Of a DNA stretch of 64,000 nt, positions 52,977-62,800 are shown piece after piece; position 1 is the stretch's first letter, and each line of letters begins with the position of its first letter. Source of the DNA: Pseudomonas sp. TH43 (lineage in GTDB: Bacteria; Pseudomonadota; Gammaproteobacteria; Pseudomonadales; Pseudomonadaceae); NCBI RefSeq assembly GCF_016650635.1, contig NZ_JAEKFI010000003.1, positions 930,001 to 994,000 on the forward strand. The letters are read 5' to 3'. A program made the position numbers and the translations under genes. Below the pieces are notes generated by a model. The model ran no database searches. It was given only the letters and a program-made list of their open reading frames with translations, and was not told the DNA's origin.

Positions 52977-55469
52977 ATGACCCGTTCCCCGTTCCGTCGT
53001 CTTGTGTTTGGCACCTTGCGCCGACTGTTGTACCTCTGGGTTCGCTCGGAGACGATCAACCAATCGTCGTTGACCCTCAACCTCGACCGCAGCCGTCCGG
53101 TGTTCTACGTCCTGCAAAACCCTTCGCTGACCGATCTGGCCGTGGTCGACACCGAGTGCACCAAAGCCGGTTTGCCGCGTCCGGTGCTGCCGGTGTCGGT
53201 GGGCTCGCTGATCGAACCGGCGGCGTTCTTCTACCTGACGCCGGATCCCGACTGGCTCGGTCGCCAGGACAAGCGCGGTGCGCCGCCCACCCTGACCCGA
53301 CTGGTCAGCGCCCTGACGCAGAACGCCGCCGAAGACGCGCAAATCATTCCGGTCAGCGTGTTCTGGGGTCAGTCGCCGGACAGCGAAAACAGCCCATGGA
53401 AACTGTTGTTCGCCGACAGCTGGGCGGTCACCGGACGTCTGCGTCGGTTGTTGAGCATCATCGTCCTCGGGCGTAAAACCCGCGTGCAATTCTCCGCGCC
53501 GATCCACCTGCGCGAGCTGATCGAGCACAACAAGGGCCACGAACGCACCGTGCGCATGGCCCAACGCGTGCTGCGCGTGCATTTCCGCAACCTGAAAGCG
53601 GCGGTGATCGGCCCGGACATTTCCCACCGCCGTAACCTAGTCAAAGGCCTGCTCAATCAGCCACTGGTCAAGCAAGCGATCCTCGACGAAGCCGAGCGCG
53701 AAAACATCTCGCCGGAAAAAGCCAAGGCCCAGGCCCTGCGCTACGGCAACGAGATCGCCTCGGACTACACCTACACCGCGATCCGCTTCCTCGAAGTGGT
53801 GCTGAGCTGGTTCTGGAACAAGATCTACGACGGCATCAAGGTCAACCACATCGAAGGCGTGCAAAAGGTCGCCCAGGGTCACGAAGTGATCTACGTGCCG
53901 TGCCACCGCAGCCACATCGACTATCTGCTGCTGTCGTACCTGCTGTTCCGCAACGGCCTGACCCCGCCGCACATCGCCGCCGGGATCAACCTGAACATGC
54001 CGGTGATCGGCAGCCTGCTGCGTCGTGGCGGCGCGTTCTTCATGCGCCGCACCTTCAAGGGCAATCCGCTGTACACCTCGGTGTTCAACGAATACCTGCA
54101 CACCCTGTTCACCAAAGGCTTCCCGGTCGAATACTTCGTCGAGGGCGGTCGCTCGCGCACCGGGCGCATGCTGCAACCGAAAACCGGCATGCTCGCCATC
54201 ACTATGCGCAGTTTCCTGCGTTCGTCGCGTATGCCGATCGTGTTTGTGCCGGTTTACATCGGCTACGAGCGCGTGCTGGAAGGTCGCACCTACCTTGGCG
54301 AACTGCGCGGCGCGAGCAAGAAGAAAGAATCGATCTTCGATATTTTCAAAGTAATCGGCGCGCTCAAGCAGCGCTTCGGCCAGGTCGCGGTGAACTTCGG
54401 CGAGCCGATCAAACTGGCAGAGTTTCTTGACGCCGAGCAACCGGACTGGCGCCAACAGGAACTTGGCCCGCAGTACAAACCGGCATGGCTCAACGAAACC
54501 ACCAACCGTCTCGGCGAGAAAGTCGCGCAGCACCTCAACGAAGCCGCCGCGATCAACCCGGTCAATCTGGTGGCGCTGGCGTTGCTGTCGACCACGCGTC
54601 TGGCGCTGGATGATCGCGCCATGGCGCGGGTGCTTGATCTGTATCTGGCGCTGCTGCGCAAAGTACCGTATTCGCCGCACACCACGTTGCCGGAGGGCGA
54701 TGGCCGCGCGTTGATCGAGCACGTGAAGGACATGGATCTGCTCGCCGAGCAGAACGATGCGCTGGGCAAGATTCTTTATCTGGACGAGCAGAACGCCGTC
54801 CTGATGACTTACTACCGCAACAACGTGCTGCACATCTTCGCCCTGCCGGCGCTGCTGGCGAGCTTCTTCCAGAGCACCTCACGCATGAGCCGCGAGCAGA
54901 TACTGCGCTATACCCGCGCGCTGTATCCGTACTTGCAATCGGAGCTGTTTATTCGCTGGACGCTGGACGAGTTGGACGGCGTGGTTGATCAGTGGCTGGA
55001 AGCGTTCGTCGAGCAAGGTTTGCTGCGTTTCGAGAAGGACGTTTATCTGCGTCCGGCCCCGAGTTCGCGGCATTTCGTGTTGCTGACGCTGCTATCCAAG
55101 AGCATCGCCCAGACTCTGCAGCGTTTCTACATGACCGTATCCTTGCTGCTCAACAGCGGTCAGAACAGCATCAGCGCCGAAGAACTGGAAGACCTCTGCA
55201 CGGTCATGGCTCAGCGTCTGTCGATTCTCCACGGTCTGAACGCCCCGGAGTTCTTCGACAAGAGCCTGTTCCGTCACTTCATCCAGACAATGCTCGACCT
55301 CGATGTGCTGCGCCGCGACGAAGCCGGCAAGTTGAGCTACCACGAACTGCTGGGCGAACTGGCTGAAGGTGCCGCCAAACGGGTACTGCCAGCGGAAATT
55401 CGCTTGTCGATCCGTCAGGTGGCGCTGCATCGCAGTGAAGATGCCGCCGAGTTGGTAGAGCCGGTCTGA
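52977..55469 (+). CDS. plsB: Glycerol-3-phosphate 1-O-acyltransferase
   Basis: Inner-membrane enzyme that acylates glycerol-3-phosphate, first step of phospholipid synthesis. The start is set at 52977 ([19 protein letters not shown]), 830 residues, where pseudomonad homologues begin. An in-frame ATG at 52911 would add 22 residues; neither has a strong ribosome-binding site. The acyltransferase motif [16 protein letters not shown] (HX4D near residue 310), [20 protein letters not shown] and [11 protein letters not shown] are complete. It is divergent from the cold-shock gene. Confidence 0.94.
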   Translation: MTRSPFRRLVFGTLRRLLYLWVRSETINQSSLTLNLDRSRPVFYVLQNPSLTDLAVVDTECTKAGLPRPVLPVSVGSLIEPAAFFYLTPDPDWLGRQDKRGAPPTLTRLVSALTQNAAEDAQIIPVSVFWGQSPDSENSPWKLLFADSWAVTGRLRRLLSIIVLGRKTRVQFSAPIHLRELIEHNKGHERTVRMAQRVLRVHFRNLKAAVIGPDISHRRNLVKGLLNQPLVKQAILDEAERENISPEKAKAQALRYGNEIASDYTYTAIRFLEVVLSWFWNKIYDGIKVNHIEGVQKVAQGHEVIYVPCHRSHIDYLLLSYLLFRNGLTPPHIAAGINLNMPVIGSLLRRGGAFFMRRTFKGNPLYTSVFNEYLHTLFTKGFPVEYFVEGGRSRTGRMLQPKTGMLAITMRSFLRSSRMPIVFVPVYIGYERVLEGRTYLGELRGASKKKESIFDIFKVIGALKQRFGQVAVNFGEPIKLAEFLDAEQPDWRQQELGPQYKPAWLNETTNRLGEKVAQHLNEAAAINPVNLVALALLSTTRLALDDRAMARVLDLYLALLRKVPYSPHTTLPEGDGRALIEHVKDMDLLAEQNDALGKILYLDEQNAVLMTYYRNNVLHIFALPALLASFFQSTSRMSREQILRYTRALYPYLQSELFIRWTLDELDGVVDQWLEAFVEQGLLRFEKDVYLRPAPSSRHFVLLTLLSKSIAQTLQRFYMTVSLLLNSGQNSISAEELEDLCTVMAQRLSILHGLNAPEFFDKSLFRHFIQTMLDLDVLRRDEAGKLSYHELLGELAEGAAKRVLPAEIRLSIRQVALHRSEDAAELVEPV

Positions 55470-55623
55470 CGCCTCAAGGCCGCAGGCAACAGCAAGGAAG
55501 CTTCTGCCTGCTCCCGCTGCCTATTCGCCGTAGTTGGGTAGAAGTCTCCTACATATAAATCCTCTCCTCGGCTTTATGGTGAGCACTCGTCAATACCGAC
55601 GATCAATTGATAAGGAAATCAAT

Positions 55624-55965
55624 ATGCCCCATCAAGCCGTAAAAACCCTCAGTGGCAGCGTGCATTACCTCGCAAGGATTGGCCTGTTGCCTGGGTCGAC
55701 ACTGACCGTCAGCCTGCTGGATATCACTCAGGCGGATGCTCCCGCTAAAGAGCTGACTGCGCAGGTGATTCCAGAGGTTGCAACGGCCGGTCTGCACTTC
55801 AACCTGACCTACAAACTGGCCGATGTCTTGCCCGGTCACACTTATGTGATCCACGCACGCATCACGCTCAATGAGCAGTTGATCTTTACCAGCAAAAAAC
55901 CACACCTGGTAGTTTTGGGCGTCGATTATGTGCAGGGCCAAAGCGTGCTGGTCGATCTGGCCTGA
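55624..55965 (+). CDS. YbaY-like domain protein without signal peptide
   Basis: A 113-residue protein clearly homologous to the lipoprotein at 56892: shared pattern LSGSVHYLARIGLLPGSTL against LDGEVFYLQRIALPPSATL, then SLLDITQADAPA, PGHTYVIHARI and a final beta strand. This is the YbaY/YscW-type beta-sandwich. The start at 55624 has AAGGAAA upstream. There is no signal sequence, lipobox or Cys, so unlike family lipoproteins it should stay in the cytoplasm. Function unknown. It follows plsB by 154 bases, in which I see only a weak GCAGGCA/TGCCTGC dyad. Confidence 0.8.
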   Translation: MPHQAVKTLSGSVHYLARIGLLPGSTLTVSLLDITQADAPAKELTAQVIPEVATAGLHFNLTYKLADVLPGHTYVIHARITLNEQLIFTSKKPHLVVLGVDYVQGQSVLVDLA

Positions 55966-56036
55966 GGCGCAGACCATTTTCGACTCTATCTACAGTCCCG
56001 TTTGCCTGATAAATGCTGCGCACAGGTGATTGTATT

Positions 56037-56064
56037 AACGGTTGAAACTTAACGGTTGAAACTT
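56037..56064 (+). repeat. 14-bp tandem duplication
   Basis: AACGGTTGAAACTT occurs twice in direct succession (56037-56050 and 56051-56064) in the spacer before the gene at 56155. It is a perfect copy. It could be a replication slip or a duplicated binding site; nothing distinguishes these. Confidence 0.9.
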
Positions 56065-56069
56065 ACTGA

Positions 56070-56107
56070 CAACTAACGGAAGAGCACACGGGTTCCTCCG
56101 TTAGTTG
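56070..56107 (+). terminator. Hairpin between the two leaderless YbaY-like genes
   Basis: CAACTAACGGA (56070-56080) and TCCGTTAGTTG (56097-56107) form a perfect 11-bp stem with a 16-base loop. ATTCGTGAATAAAT follows, without a continuous T-run. It may end transcription from 55624 or lie in the leader of the gene at 56155. Confidence 0.55.
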
Positions 56108-56154
56108 ATTCGTGAATAAATAGGCTCATTATTAATCGCGATAAGGATATCGAG

Positions 56155-56841
56155 ATGAGCCTGTCAAGCGTACTTACCCCAATCGTCACTGTCGATTTCC
56201 GACTGCCGACCGAGTTTAAAGCACCCGAGGGCGGCGTAAATGAAACAGTCGTCAGCGTAAAAGTGGCCAACTCAAAGTCCGGCACACTCATCAAGGACTG
56301 GCGCCATTCGTCGATTTTCGATGTGGACTGGAAGTTTGCCTTCCCTCACCCGCTCAACAATGTGGGGGTGAAATATCAGATCAATGTGCAGATGTATCAC
56401 GATCAAAAGCCGCTGCTGCTCGAGCAGGACTATTTCGTCATCGTCAACACCGCCCCCTATCGTCAGACGCTGCACTTGAGTCCGATCGGAATGCTCTATG
56501 TCGAAGTTCAAGCGCCTCGCGCCATTGCGCCGCAGGAAGCGGTGACCATCAGCCTGCACGAGGCGGGAGAGCCGGAGACCGAACTGGTTCGAGTCACGCA
56601 CGATGAACACACCGCCAGTTCGTTCTATTTGAAATATGATCCTGACAGCGTCATTCCCGGCAAACACTATGCACTGAGCGGAATTGAAAACCGCTATCAC
56701 CAGCCCATTCTGGTTTATCCCTGGCAGATAGAACTCTCTCCTGTCGCGCCCAATCCAGTCCTGCGAGTATTTGACTCTTTGTCTCGGTGGTTGGAAAAAC
56801 CCTTACGTTTGTTCACTGACTCTGATGCAAAAATCCGCTAG
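56155..56841 (+). CDS. Two-domain YbaY-like protein without signal peptide
   Basis: A 228-residue protein I cannot name. Its C-terminal half (about 115-205: MLYVEVQAPRAIAPQEAVTI, PGKHYALSGI) resembles the YbaY-type domain of its neighbours. The N-terminal half (VTVDFRLPTEFKAPEGGVNE, GVKYQINVQMYHDQKPLL) has the same strand order in weaker form, suggesting a tandem of two beta-sandwich domains. AAGGA lies nine bases before the ATG. It has no signal peptide, Cys or lipobox. A basic amphipathic tail ends it. GC is lower than in flanking genes (48 and 57 % on two lines counted). Confidence 0.7.
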   Translation: MSLSSVLTPIVTVDFRLPTEFKAPEGGVNETVVSVKVANSKSGTLIKDWRHSSIFDVDWKFAFPHPLNNVGVKYQINVQMYHDQKPLLLEQDYFVIVNTAPYRQTLHLSPIGMLYVEVQAPRAIAPQEAVTISLHEAGEPETELVRVTHDEHTASSFYLKYDPDSVIPGKHYALSGIENRYHQPILVYPWQIELSPVAPNPVLRVFDSLSRWLEKPLRLFTDSDAKIR

Positions 56842-56891
56842 ATTTCTGTCGACGCCGGGATTCTTCCGGCGCAAAAGTCTTTGAGGTTCCG

Positions 56892-57290
56892 ATGAAAAAA
56901 CTCACCCTTCTCGCCGCCGCCACGCTGTTGAGCGCCTGCCAATCCACCACACCTGCGGGCAAGGTCGGTCTCGATGGCGAAGTGTTTTACCTGCAACGCA
57001 TCGCCCTGCCGCCAAGTGCGACCTTAAGCGTGAGCCTGCAGGACGTGTCGCTGGCAGACGCACCGGCTGTGGTAATCGACGAGCAGAAAGGTCCGGTCAA
57101 AGGTCAGGTGCCATTGCCGTTTCATTTGAGCTACGATCCGGCGCAGGTCAACCCCGGCCACCGTTACTCGGTCAGCGCGCGCATCGAAGTCAACGGCGAG
57201 TTGATGTTCATCACCACCGAAAACCATGCCGTGCAACTCGACGGCAATGACCCGCAGCCGCTGAAAATCCGCGTCGACGCCATTCGCTAA
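56892..57290 (+). CDS. YbaY family lipoprotein
   Basis: A 132-residue predicted lipoprotein. The signal peptide MKKLTLLAAATLLSA ends in the lipobox LSAC with Cys16. The mature part is one YbaY-type domain (LDGEVFYLQRIALPPSATLS, DVSLADAPAVV, PGHRYSVSARIEVNGELMF). Ser17-sorting rules cannot be applied with certainty, but residue +2 is Gln, so outer-membrane location is likely. GAGG precedes the start. It is the only one of the three YbaY-like genes here with an export signal, and it is followed by a DUF4197 gene after 21 bases, probably in one operon. Confidence 0.88.
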   Translation: MKKLTLLAAATLLSACQSTTPAGKVGLDGEVFYLQRIALPPSATLSVSLQDVSLADAPAVVIDEQKGPVKGQVPLPFHLSYDPAQVNPGHRYSVSARIEVNGELMFITTENHAVQLDGNDPQPLKIRVDAIR

Positions 57291-57311
57291 TTGTCTGTTA
57301 AGGAAGCTGCC

Positions 57312-58001
57312 ATGCTCCGCCCTACCCTTCGCTTTGCCGGCCTGTGCGCGGGCCTGATGATCTGCGCCAACGCCATGGCGCTGTCGCTCAGCGACCTGTC
57401 ACAACAGGACGCTACCGGTGGCCTCAAGGATGCCCTGAGCCAAGGCGCGCAAATCGCCGTCAAACAACTGGGCACGCCGGGTGGCTTCAGTAATAACCCC
57501 GACGTGAAAATCGAACTGCCTGGCAAACTTGGCAAAGCCGCCAGCAAAATGAAAGCCTTCGGCATGGGCGCTCAGGTCGAAGAACTCGAAACTGCGATGA
57601 ACAAAGCAGCGGAGTCCGCCGTGACCCAGGCCCAGCCAATCCTCGTCGACGCCGTGAAAAAAATGAGCGTGGCAGACGCCAAAGGCATCCTCAGCGGCGG
57701 CAAGGATTCCGCCACGCAATACCTGGATAAAACCAGCCGCGAACAGATCCGCGCCAAGTTCCTGCCGATCGTCAAACAGGCGACCGACAAGGTTGGCGTT
57801 GCGCAGAAGTACAACTCCTTCGCCGGCCAGGCTGCTGCATTCGGTGTTGTCGATGCGAAGAGCGCAAATGTCGAAAACTACGTGACCGAACAGGCATTGA
57901 ATGGCCTGTTCGAAATGATCGGCAAACAAGAAGAAACCATCCGCCAGAACCCGGCCGCTGCGGCGACCAGCCTGGCGAAGAAAGTCTTTGGCACGCTGTA
58001 G
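57312..58001 (+). CDS. DUF4197 domain protein, exported
   Basis: A 229-residue protein of the DUF4197 family, whose function is not known. The signal peptide ends near CANAMA (about residue 23). The mature protein is mostly helical (DLSQQDATGGLKDALSQGAQ, AAFGVVDAKSANVENYVTEQ). AAGGAAG lies seven bases upstream of the ATG at 57312. It follows the YbaY lipoprotein by 21 bases, so both probably act in the envelope. A REP-like element follows the stop. Confidence 0.85.
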   Translation: MLRPTLRFAGLCAGLMICANAMALSLSDLSQQDATGGLKDALSQGAQIAVKQLGTPGGFSNNPDVKIELPGKLGKAASKMKAFGMGAQVEELETAMNKAAESAVTQAQPILVDAVKKMSVADAKGILSGGKDSATQYLDKTSREQIRAKFLPIVKQATDKVGVAQKYNSFAGQAAAFGVVDAKSANVENYVTEQALNGLFEMIGKQEETIRQNPAAAATSLAKKVFGTL

Positions 58002-58011
58002 GTTCTGACTC

Positions 58012-58103
58012 TGTAGGATCTGCCGAAGGCTGCGACCCTTTTGATCGTGTCTTGGCTTTCGAGCATCACGATCAAAAGATCGCAGCCTTCGGCAGCTCCT
58101 ACA
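58012..58103. repeat. Repeat of the GATCGCAGCCTTCGGCAGCTCCTAC family
   Basis: TGTAGGATCTGCCGAAGGCT (58012-58031) and the inverted AGCCTTCGGCAGCTCCTACA (58084-58103) bound a 92-base element with an inner GATCGTG/CACGATC dyad. It is a third repeat family in the window, seen again in part at about 59494-59530. It lies between the DUF4197 gene and the convergent Fic gene. Confidence 0.88.
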
Positions 58104-58121
58104 GGGTTTGCTTCGTCAGTG

Positions 58122-59246
58122 TCAGGCTGCATTGCTCGACGTTAAGGCATCGGAGTAACTCACGCTGTTGCGGTAAACGTCCGTGAGCCGGCTCACGGCT
58201 CGCTGAATCACCGAACACTGAAACTCGATGAAGTACGTCAGATCGAGCTCGTCCGCCTCGGTATGCAAATAAGACCGCCCATACTTCACCGGCGCATTGC
58301 GCAGCAGCAAACTGATCGCAATGTAACGAAACGCGGCGAACTCGTTTTTGAACATCAACCAGTAGAACAACGCCCGCGCGACCCGCCCGTTACCGTCGCG
58401 AAAGGGGTGCTCGTAGCCCAAAGCAAAATGCAGCGTGATCGCCTTGATCAGCGGATGCACATAACGCCTGCCCTGGGGCAATCCTTGGGGCAAATTGATC
58501 CAGTTCGACAATCTCTCCAAGCGCAAAATCAGCCCAGCAGCGTGCGGTGGACGATGTACCGTGTTGCCTGAACCGTCCTGGACAACCACCTCATCATTTG
58601 TCCTGAAAACGCCCGGAGAATATTGCTCGTCAGCAATCCCCTCCACGCCCACCCGATGCATCGCTGCGATCAAATCCACGCTCATCGGCTCATAACGTCT
58701 TTCCCAAGCGAAGTTCATCATCCTGTAGTTGCCCATCACCATGCGCTCATCCGGCGTACGCGGCTGACGCTGGTGCTTGAGCATGTCTTTGGCGACACGT
58801 GTAGTGGTCGCCGCGCCCTCCAACTGGCTACTGGCGATGGCCTCATCCTCGATCAGATCATTAAGCAGATAACTGAAATGCGCCCGCTCGCCGATCCGAC
58901 GGGTCATGTCATCCAGGGCGGCGGTAGTCGTCTGCCGATCCACCACCGAAAGCGTCATCTGCGCCAACGGCGTCAGCAGATATTTCCCCCAGTGCACCGG
59001 GTCCCCCAGTGGCAGCAGATTGACGTACTGCGCCACCCGCGCCTTTTTGACCAAAGCCCAACACAAATTGACATCCAAACCGGGTGCCCAGCGATAGCGC
59101 AGTGCCTCGAAAGGCAGATAACGCCCCTGATCATCAACAGGTTTAAGCAACGCCAGATAATCCGCCAGACGCTGCTTGTGCGGTGGGCGCGCCAACAGGT
59201 CGAACACGGGATCGGATCTGCCTTTGGAGACTGGCGGCTTTTTCAT
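58122..59246 (-). CDS. Fic family protein, class II with N-terminal inhibitory helix
   Basis: A 374-residue Fic-domain protein, probably an AMP-transferase modifying hydroxyl side chains of a target protein. The catalytic motif HPFRDGNGRVAR (280-291, His280, Arg291) is complete. An upstream inhibitory helix motif SSQLEG (139-144, Glu143) marks a class II, self-inhibited enzyme. A flap segment (QYSPGVFRTNDEVVV) and a C-terminal region of about 80 residues are also present. The start at 59246 (MKKPPVSKGRSD) lacks a clear ribosome-binding site; an ATG at 59294 is an alternative. No antitoxin gene is next to it. Repeats flank both sides. Confidence 0.88.
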   Translation of the reverse strand: MKKPPVSKGRSDPVFDLLARPPHKQRLADYLALLKPVDDQGRYLPFEALRYRWAPGLDVNLCWALVKKARVAQYVNLLPLGDPVHWGKYLLTPLAQMTLSVVDRQTTTAALDDMTRRIGERAHFSYLLNDLIEDEAIASSQLEGAATTTRVAKDMLKHQRQPRTPDERMVMGNYRMMNFAWERRYEPMSVDLIAAMHRVGVEGIADEQYSPGVFRTNDEVVVQDGSGNTVHRPPHAAGLILRLERLSNWINLPQGLPQGRRYVHPLIKAITLHFALGYEHPFRDGNGRVARALFYWLMFKNEFAAFRYIAISLLLRNAPVKYGRSYLHTEADELDLTYFIEFQCSVIQRAVSRLTDVYRNSVSYSDALTSSNAA

Positions 59247-59361
59247 CAGAAGGTGTGCTCGAGGGCTGTGAAAGCAGAGGCAGAAGTACAACACCCGAGG
59301 GACACGGGCTCAATATCAGAGGTTTCTGAAAAAGATGTAGGAAGGAAGTAGAGGATATTCA

Positions 59362-59485
59362 GGGAGAGATTGGTCGGTTGGCAGGCCGTCTTCGCGAGCA
59401 AGCTCGGCTCCTACAATTGGGTTGGGTGCAGGCGGGGAGAAATTGATCGGTTGGCAGGTCGCTTTCGCGAGCAAGCTCAGCTCCT
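59362..59485. repeat. 51-bp direct repeat containing REP half-sites
   Basis: GGGAGAGATTGGTCGGTTGG at 59362 recurs as GGGAGAAATTGATCGGTTGG at 59435; the similarity runs 51 bases to 59412 and 59485. Each copy ends in a REP half-site (TTCGCGAGCAAGCTCGGCTC and TTCGCGAGCAAGCTCAGCTC). The offset is 73 bases, so a REP-bearing unit has been duplicated in direct order rather than inverted. Confidence 0.85.
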
Positions 59486-59493
59486 GCGAAGGC

Positions 59494-59535
59494 AAGATCA
59501 AAAGATCGCAGCCTTCGGCAGCTCCTGCACAGGAT
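59494..59535. repeat. Partial copy of the GATCGCAGCCTTCGGCAGCTCCT repeat
   Basis: GATCAAAAGATCGCAGCCTT followed by CGGCAGCTCCTGCACAGG repeats the right arm of the element at 58012-58103, without its left arm. It lies directly after the second 51-bp direct repeat. Confidence 0.8.
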
Positions 59536-59574
59536 GAGCGCAAGCTCGACAAAGCTCTTGATCTTGCCGTACCG

Positions 59575-59870
59575 GCCCCTTCGGCAGGCTGAGTGGAGGG
59601 ATTGATCCGGGGGTGGGCGCGGAGCGCCGTTCGACGGAGTCGAATGCATCGAAAGGAGGTGCAGCGAAGCAAACCGGAAGCGATGCCCCCGGATCAATTC
59701 CGGAGCGAAGGAACCCCGAGCCCCAGCGAGCGGGCCGAACGCCGGGGCCCAGCCTTTTGGTTACTTTTTGGCGTCTGAAAAAGTGACCCGCCGTAAGGGC
59801 GGAACCGCCAGCCGCCGCACCCAAAAAAACGGATATTAACCAAGAACACCCAAAGCATGGTCGGCCCAAA
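59575..59870. repeat. Long interspersed repeat between the Fic gene and the RND operon
   Basis: The rest of the 644-base gap between the Fic gene and the efflux permease holds no credible gene. A 12-bp inverted pair TTGATCCGGGGG (59602-59613) and CCCCCGGATCAA (59686-59697) bounds GC-rich sequence. A second block (GGGCCGAACGCCGGGGCCC, then TTTTGGTTACTTTTTGGCGT and AAAAGTGACCCGCCGTAAGG) matches sequence I remember as recurring at many sites in P. fluorescens-group genomes. Base 59760-59885 is A-rich and precedes the permease stop on the minus strand. The repeat nature is from memory, not measured. Confidence 0.65.
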
Positions 59871-59890
59871 GGCCGCCAAGCCCAAAAAAA

Positions 59891-62800
59891 TCAAGCCTCC
59901 CGCCGAACCCGGAACCAAGCCGCATACAACGCCGGCAAAAACAAAAGCGTCAGCGCCGTAGCAACAATCAACCCCCCCATAATCGCCACCGCCATCGGCC
60001 CGAAAAACACGCTCCGTGACAAAGGAATCATCGCCAGCACGGCCGCCAGCGCCGTCAACACAATCGGTCGAAACCGCCGAACAGTCGCCTCGATAATCGC
60101 CTGCCAAGGCCTGAGCCCGGAGGCAATATCCTGCTCGATCTGATCCACCAGAATCACCGAATTGCGCATGATCATCCCCGACAGCGCAATCGTCCCCAAC
60201 ATCGCCACAAACCCGAACGGCTGACGGAACACCATCAGAAACAGCACCACCCCGATCAACCCCAACGGCGCCGTCAGAAACACCATCGCCGTACGCGAAA
60301 AACTGCGCAACTGCACCATCAGCAACGTCAGCACCACCACGATGAACATCGGCACCCCGGCGTTCACCGACTTCTGCCCACGCTCCGAATCCTCCACCGT
60401 GCCACCGACATCCAGCAGATAACCGTCCGGCAACTCAGCGCGAACCGGATCCAGCGTCGGCATGATCTGCTTGACCAACGTCGCCGGCTGCTCCTTGCCA
60501 TAAATATCGGCGCGCACCGTCACCGTCGGCAGACGATTACGGTGCCAGATAATGCCCTCCTCAAAGCCATATTCCAGCGTCGCGATCTGCGACAAGGCCA
60601 CGCTGCGACCGTTATCCGTCGGCACCGCCAGGCTTGGCAACAGCGACAACTCAGTACGCTCATGCACCGTGCCGCGCAGCAGAATCTCGATCAATTCGTT
60701 GTCTTCGCGATACTGACTGACACTCGAACCGGTCAGCGAACTCTGCAGGAATTTCGCCAGATTGGCCGTGCTCACTCCCAATGCCCTGGCACGATCCTGA
60801 TCGATGTTCAGGTACACCACCTTGCTCGGCTCTTCCCAGTCGAGGTGCACATTGACCACATGTGGATTCTCGCGAACCTTGGCCGCGACCTTACGGGCCA
60901 GCGCGCGGACTTCTTCGATGTGTTCACCGGTGACGCGGAACTGCACCGGGTAGCCCACCGGCGGACCGTTTTCCAGCCGCGTGACCCGCGAGCGCATCGC
61001 CGGGAATTGCTCATCAAGCGTCTCGATCAACCAGGTACGCAGCGCTTCACGCTCCTCGATGGTTTTCGCCAAAACCACAAACTGGGCGAAACTCGCCGCC
61101 GGTAATTGCTGATCCAGCGGCAAGTAGAAACGCGGCGAACCGGTGCCCACATACGCCACGTAATTGTCGATGCCGGCGTGATCCTTAAGCAGTGCTTCGA
61201 GACGTTTGACCTCACCGGTGGTATTGGCCAGCGAAGCGCCCTCGGCCAGTTTCAGATCGACCATCAATTCCAGCCGATTGGAGGCCGGGAAGAATTGCTG
61301 CGGGACGAAACGGAACAGCATTACCGAGGCAATAAACAGCGCCACGGTGAGCACGATCACGGTTTTGCGGTGCGCCACGCACCATTCCACCAGACGCCGA
61401 ACCCGCTGATAAAACGGCGTGCCATACGGGTCCGGTTGCCCGTCACCCGTACCGTGTCTGGCCGCATGAATTTTCGCCAGATCCGGCAGCAGTTTTTCTC
61501 CCAGATACGGCACGAACACCACCGCCGCCACCCACGAGGCAATCAGTGCGATGGTCACGACCTGGAAGATCGAGCGGGTGTATTCGCCAGTACCGGATTG
61601 CGCGGTGGCAATCGGCAGAAAGCCTGCAGCGGTGATCAGCGTACCGGTGAGCATCGGAAACGCGGTGCTGGTCCAGGCGAAGCTCGCGGCTTTGATTCGA
61701 TCAAAGCCCTGCTCCATTTTGATCGCCATCATTTCCACGGCGATGATCGCGTCGTCCACCAGCAAGCCCAACGCCAACACCAGCGCACCGAGGGAGATTT
61801 TGTGCAAGCCGATGCCGAGGTAATACATACAGGCAAAAGTCATCGCCAGCACCAGCGGAATGGTCAGCGCCACGACCATGCCCGTACGCACGCCGAGGGA
61901 GAAGAAGCTCACCAGCAAGACAATCGCCAACGCCTCGACCAACACCTGGACGAACTCGCCAACCCCGGTTTTCACCGCCGCCGGCTGGTCCGAGACCTTG
62001 CGCAACTGCATGCCGGCCGGAAGGTTTTTCTGGATGCGCGAGAATTCGCCCTCCAGCGCTTTACCCAGCACGAGAATGTCGCCGCCGTCCTTCATCGCCA
62101 CGGCCAGACCAATCGCGTCTTCGCCCATGAAGCGCATGCGTGGCGCCGGAGGATCGTTGAAACCGCGCCGCACGTCGGCGACATCGGAGATGCGGAACGT
62201 ACGATCGCCGACCCTGATCGGGAAGTTCTTGATCTCATCGACTGAGTGAAAATTTCCCGAGACCCGCAGTTGCAAGCGCTCGCTGCCGGTTTCAAAAAAC
62301 CCGGCGGTCGACACCGCGTTCTGTTCTTGCAGCGCCTGTTGCACCGCCGCCAGCGGCAAGCCGAGGGTCGCCAGTTTGACGTTGGACAACTCGACCCAGA
62401 TCTTCTCGTCCTGCAAACCGAGCAAATCGACCTTGCCGACATCCTTGACCCGTTGCAGCTGGATCTGGATGCGGTCGGCGTAATCCTTGAGCACCGCGTA
62501 ATCGAAACCGTCCCCCGTCAGCGCGTAGATATTGCCGAACGTGGTGCCGAACTCATCGTTGAAGAAAGGCCCCTGAATATCCGGCGGCAAGGTCTGGCGA
62601 ATATCGCTGACCTTCTTGCGCACCTGATACCAGAGGTCGGGGATGTCCTTGGAATGCATCGAGTCGCGGGCAATGAACGTGACTTGGGATTCGCCGGGGC
62701 GCGAGAACGACACGATGCGCTCGTACTCACCGGTTTCCATCAATTTCTTTTCGATACGCTCGGTGACCTGTCGCGAGACTTCCTGGGCGGTCGCGCCCAG

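Noticed and set aside
58122..59246. Fic gene as half of a toxin-antitoxin pair
   Set aside because: The inhibitory helix is inside the protein and no small antitoxin-like gene lies on either side.
59498..59869. Possible 123-codon gene on the minus strand in the repeat patch
   Set aside because: It is composed of repeat sequence, has low-complexity content and no ribosome-binding site. Similar spurious frames follow the repeat wherever it occurs.
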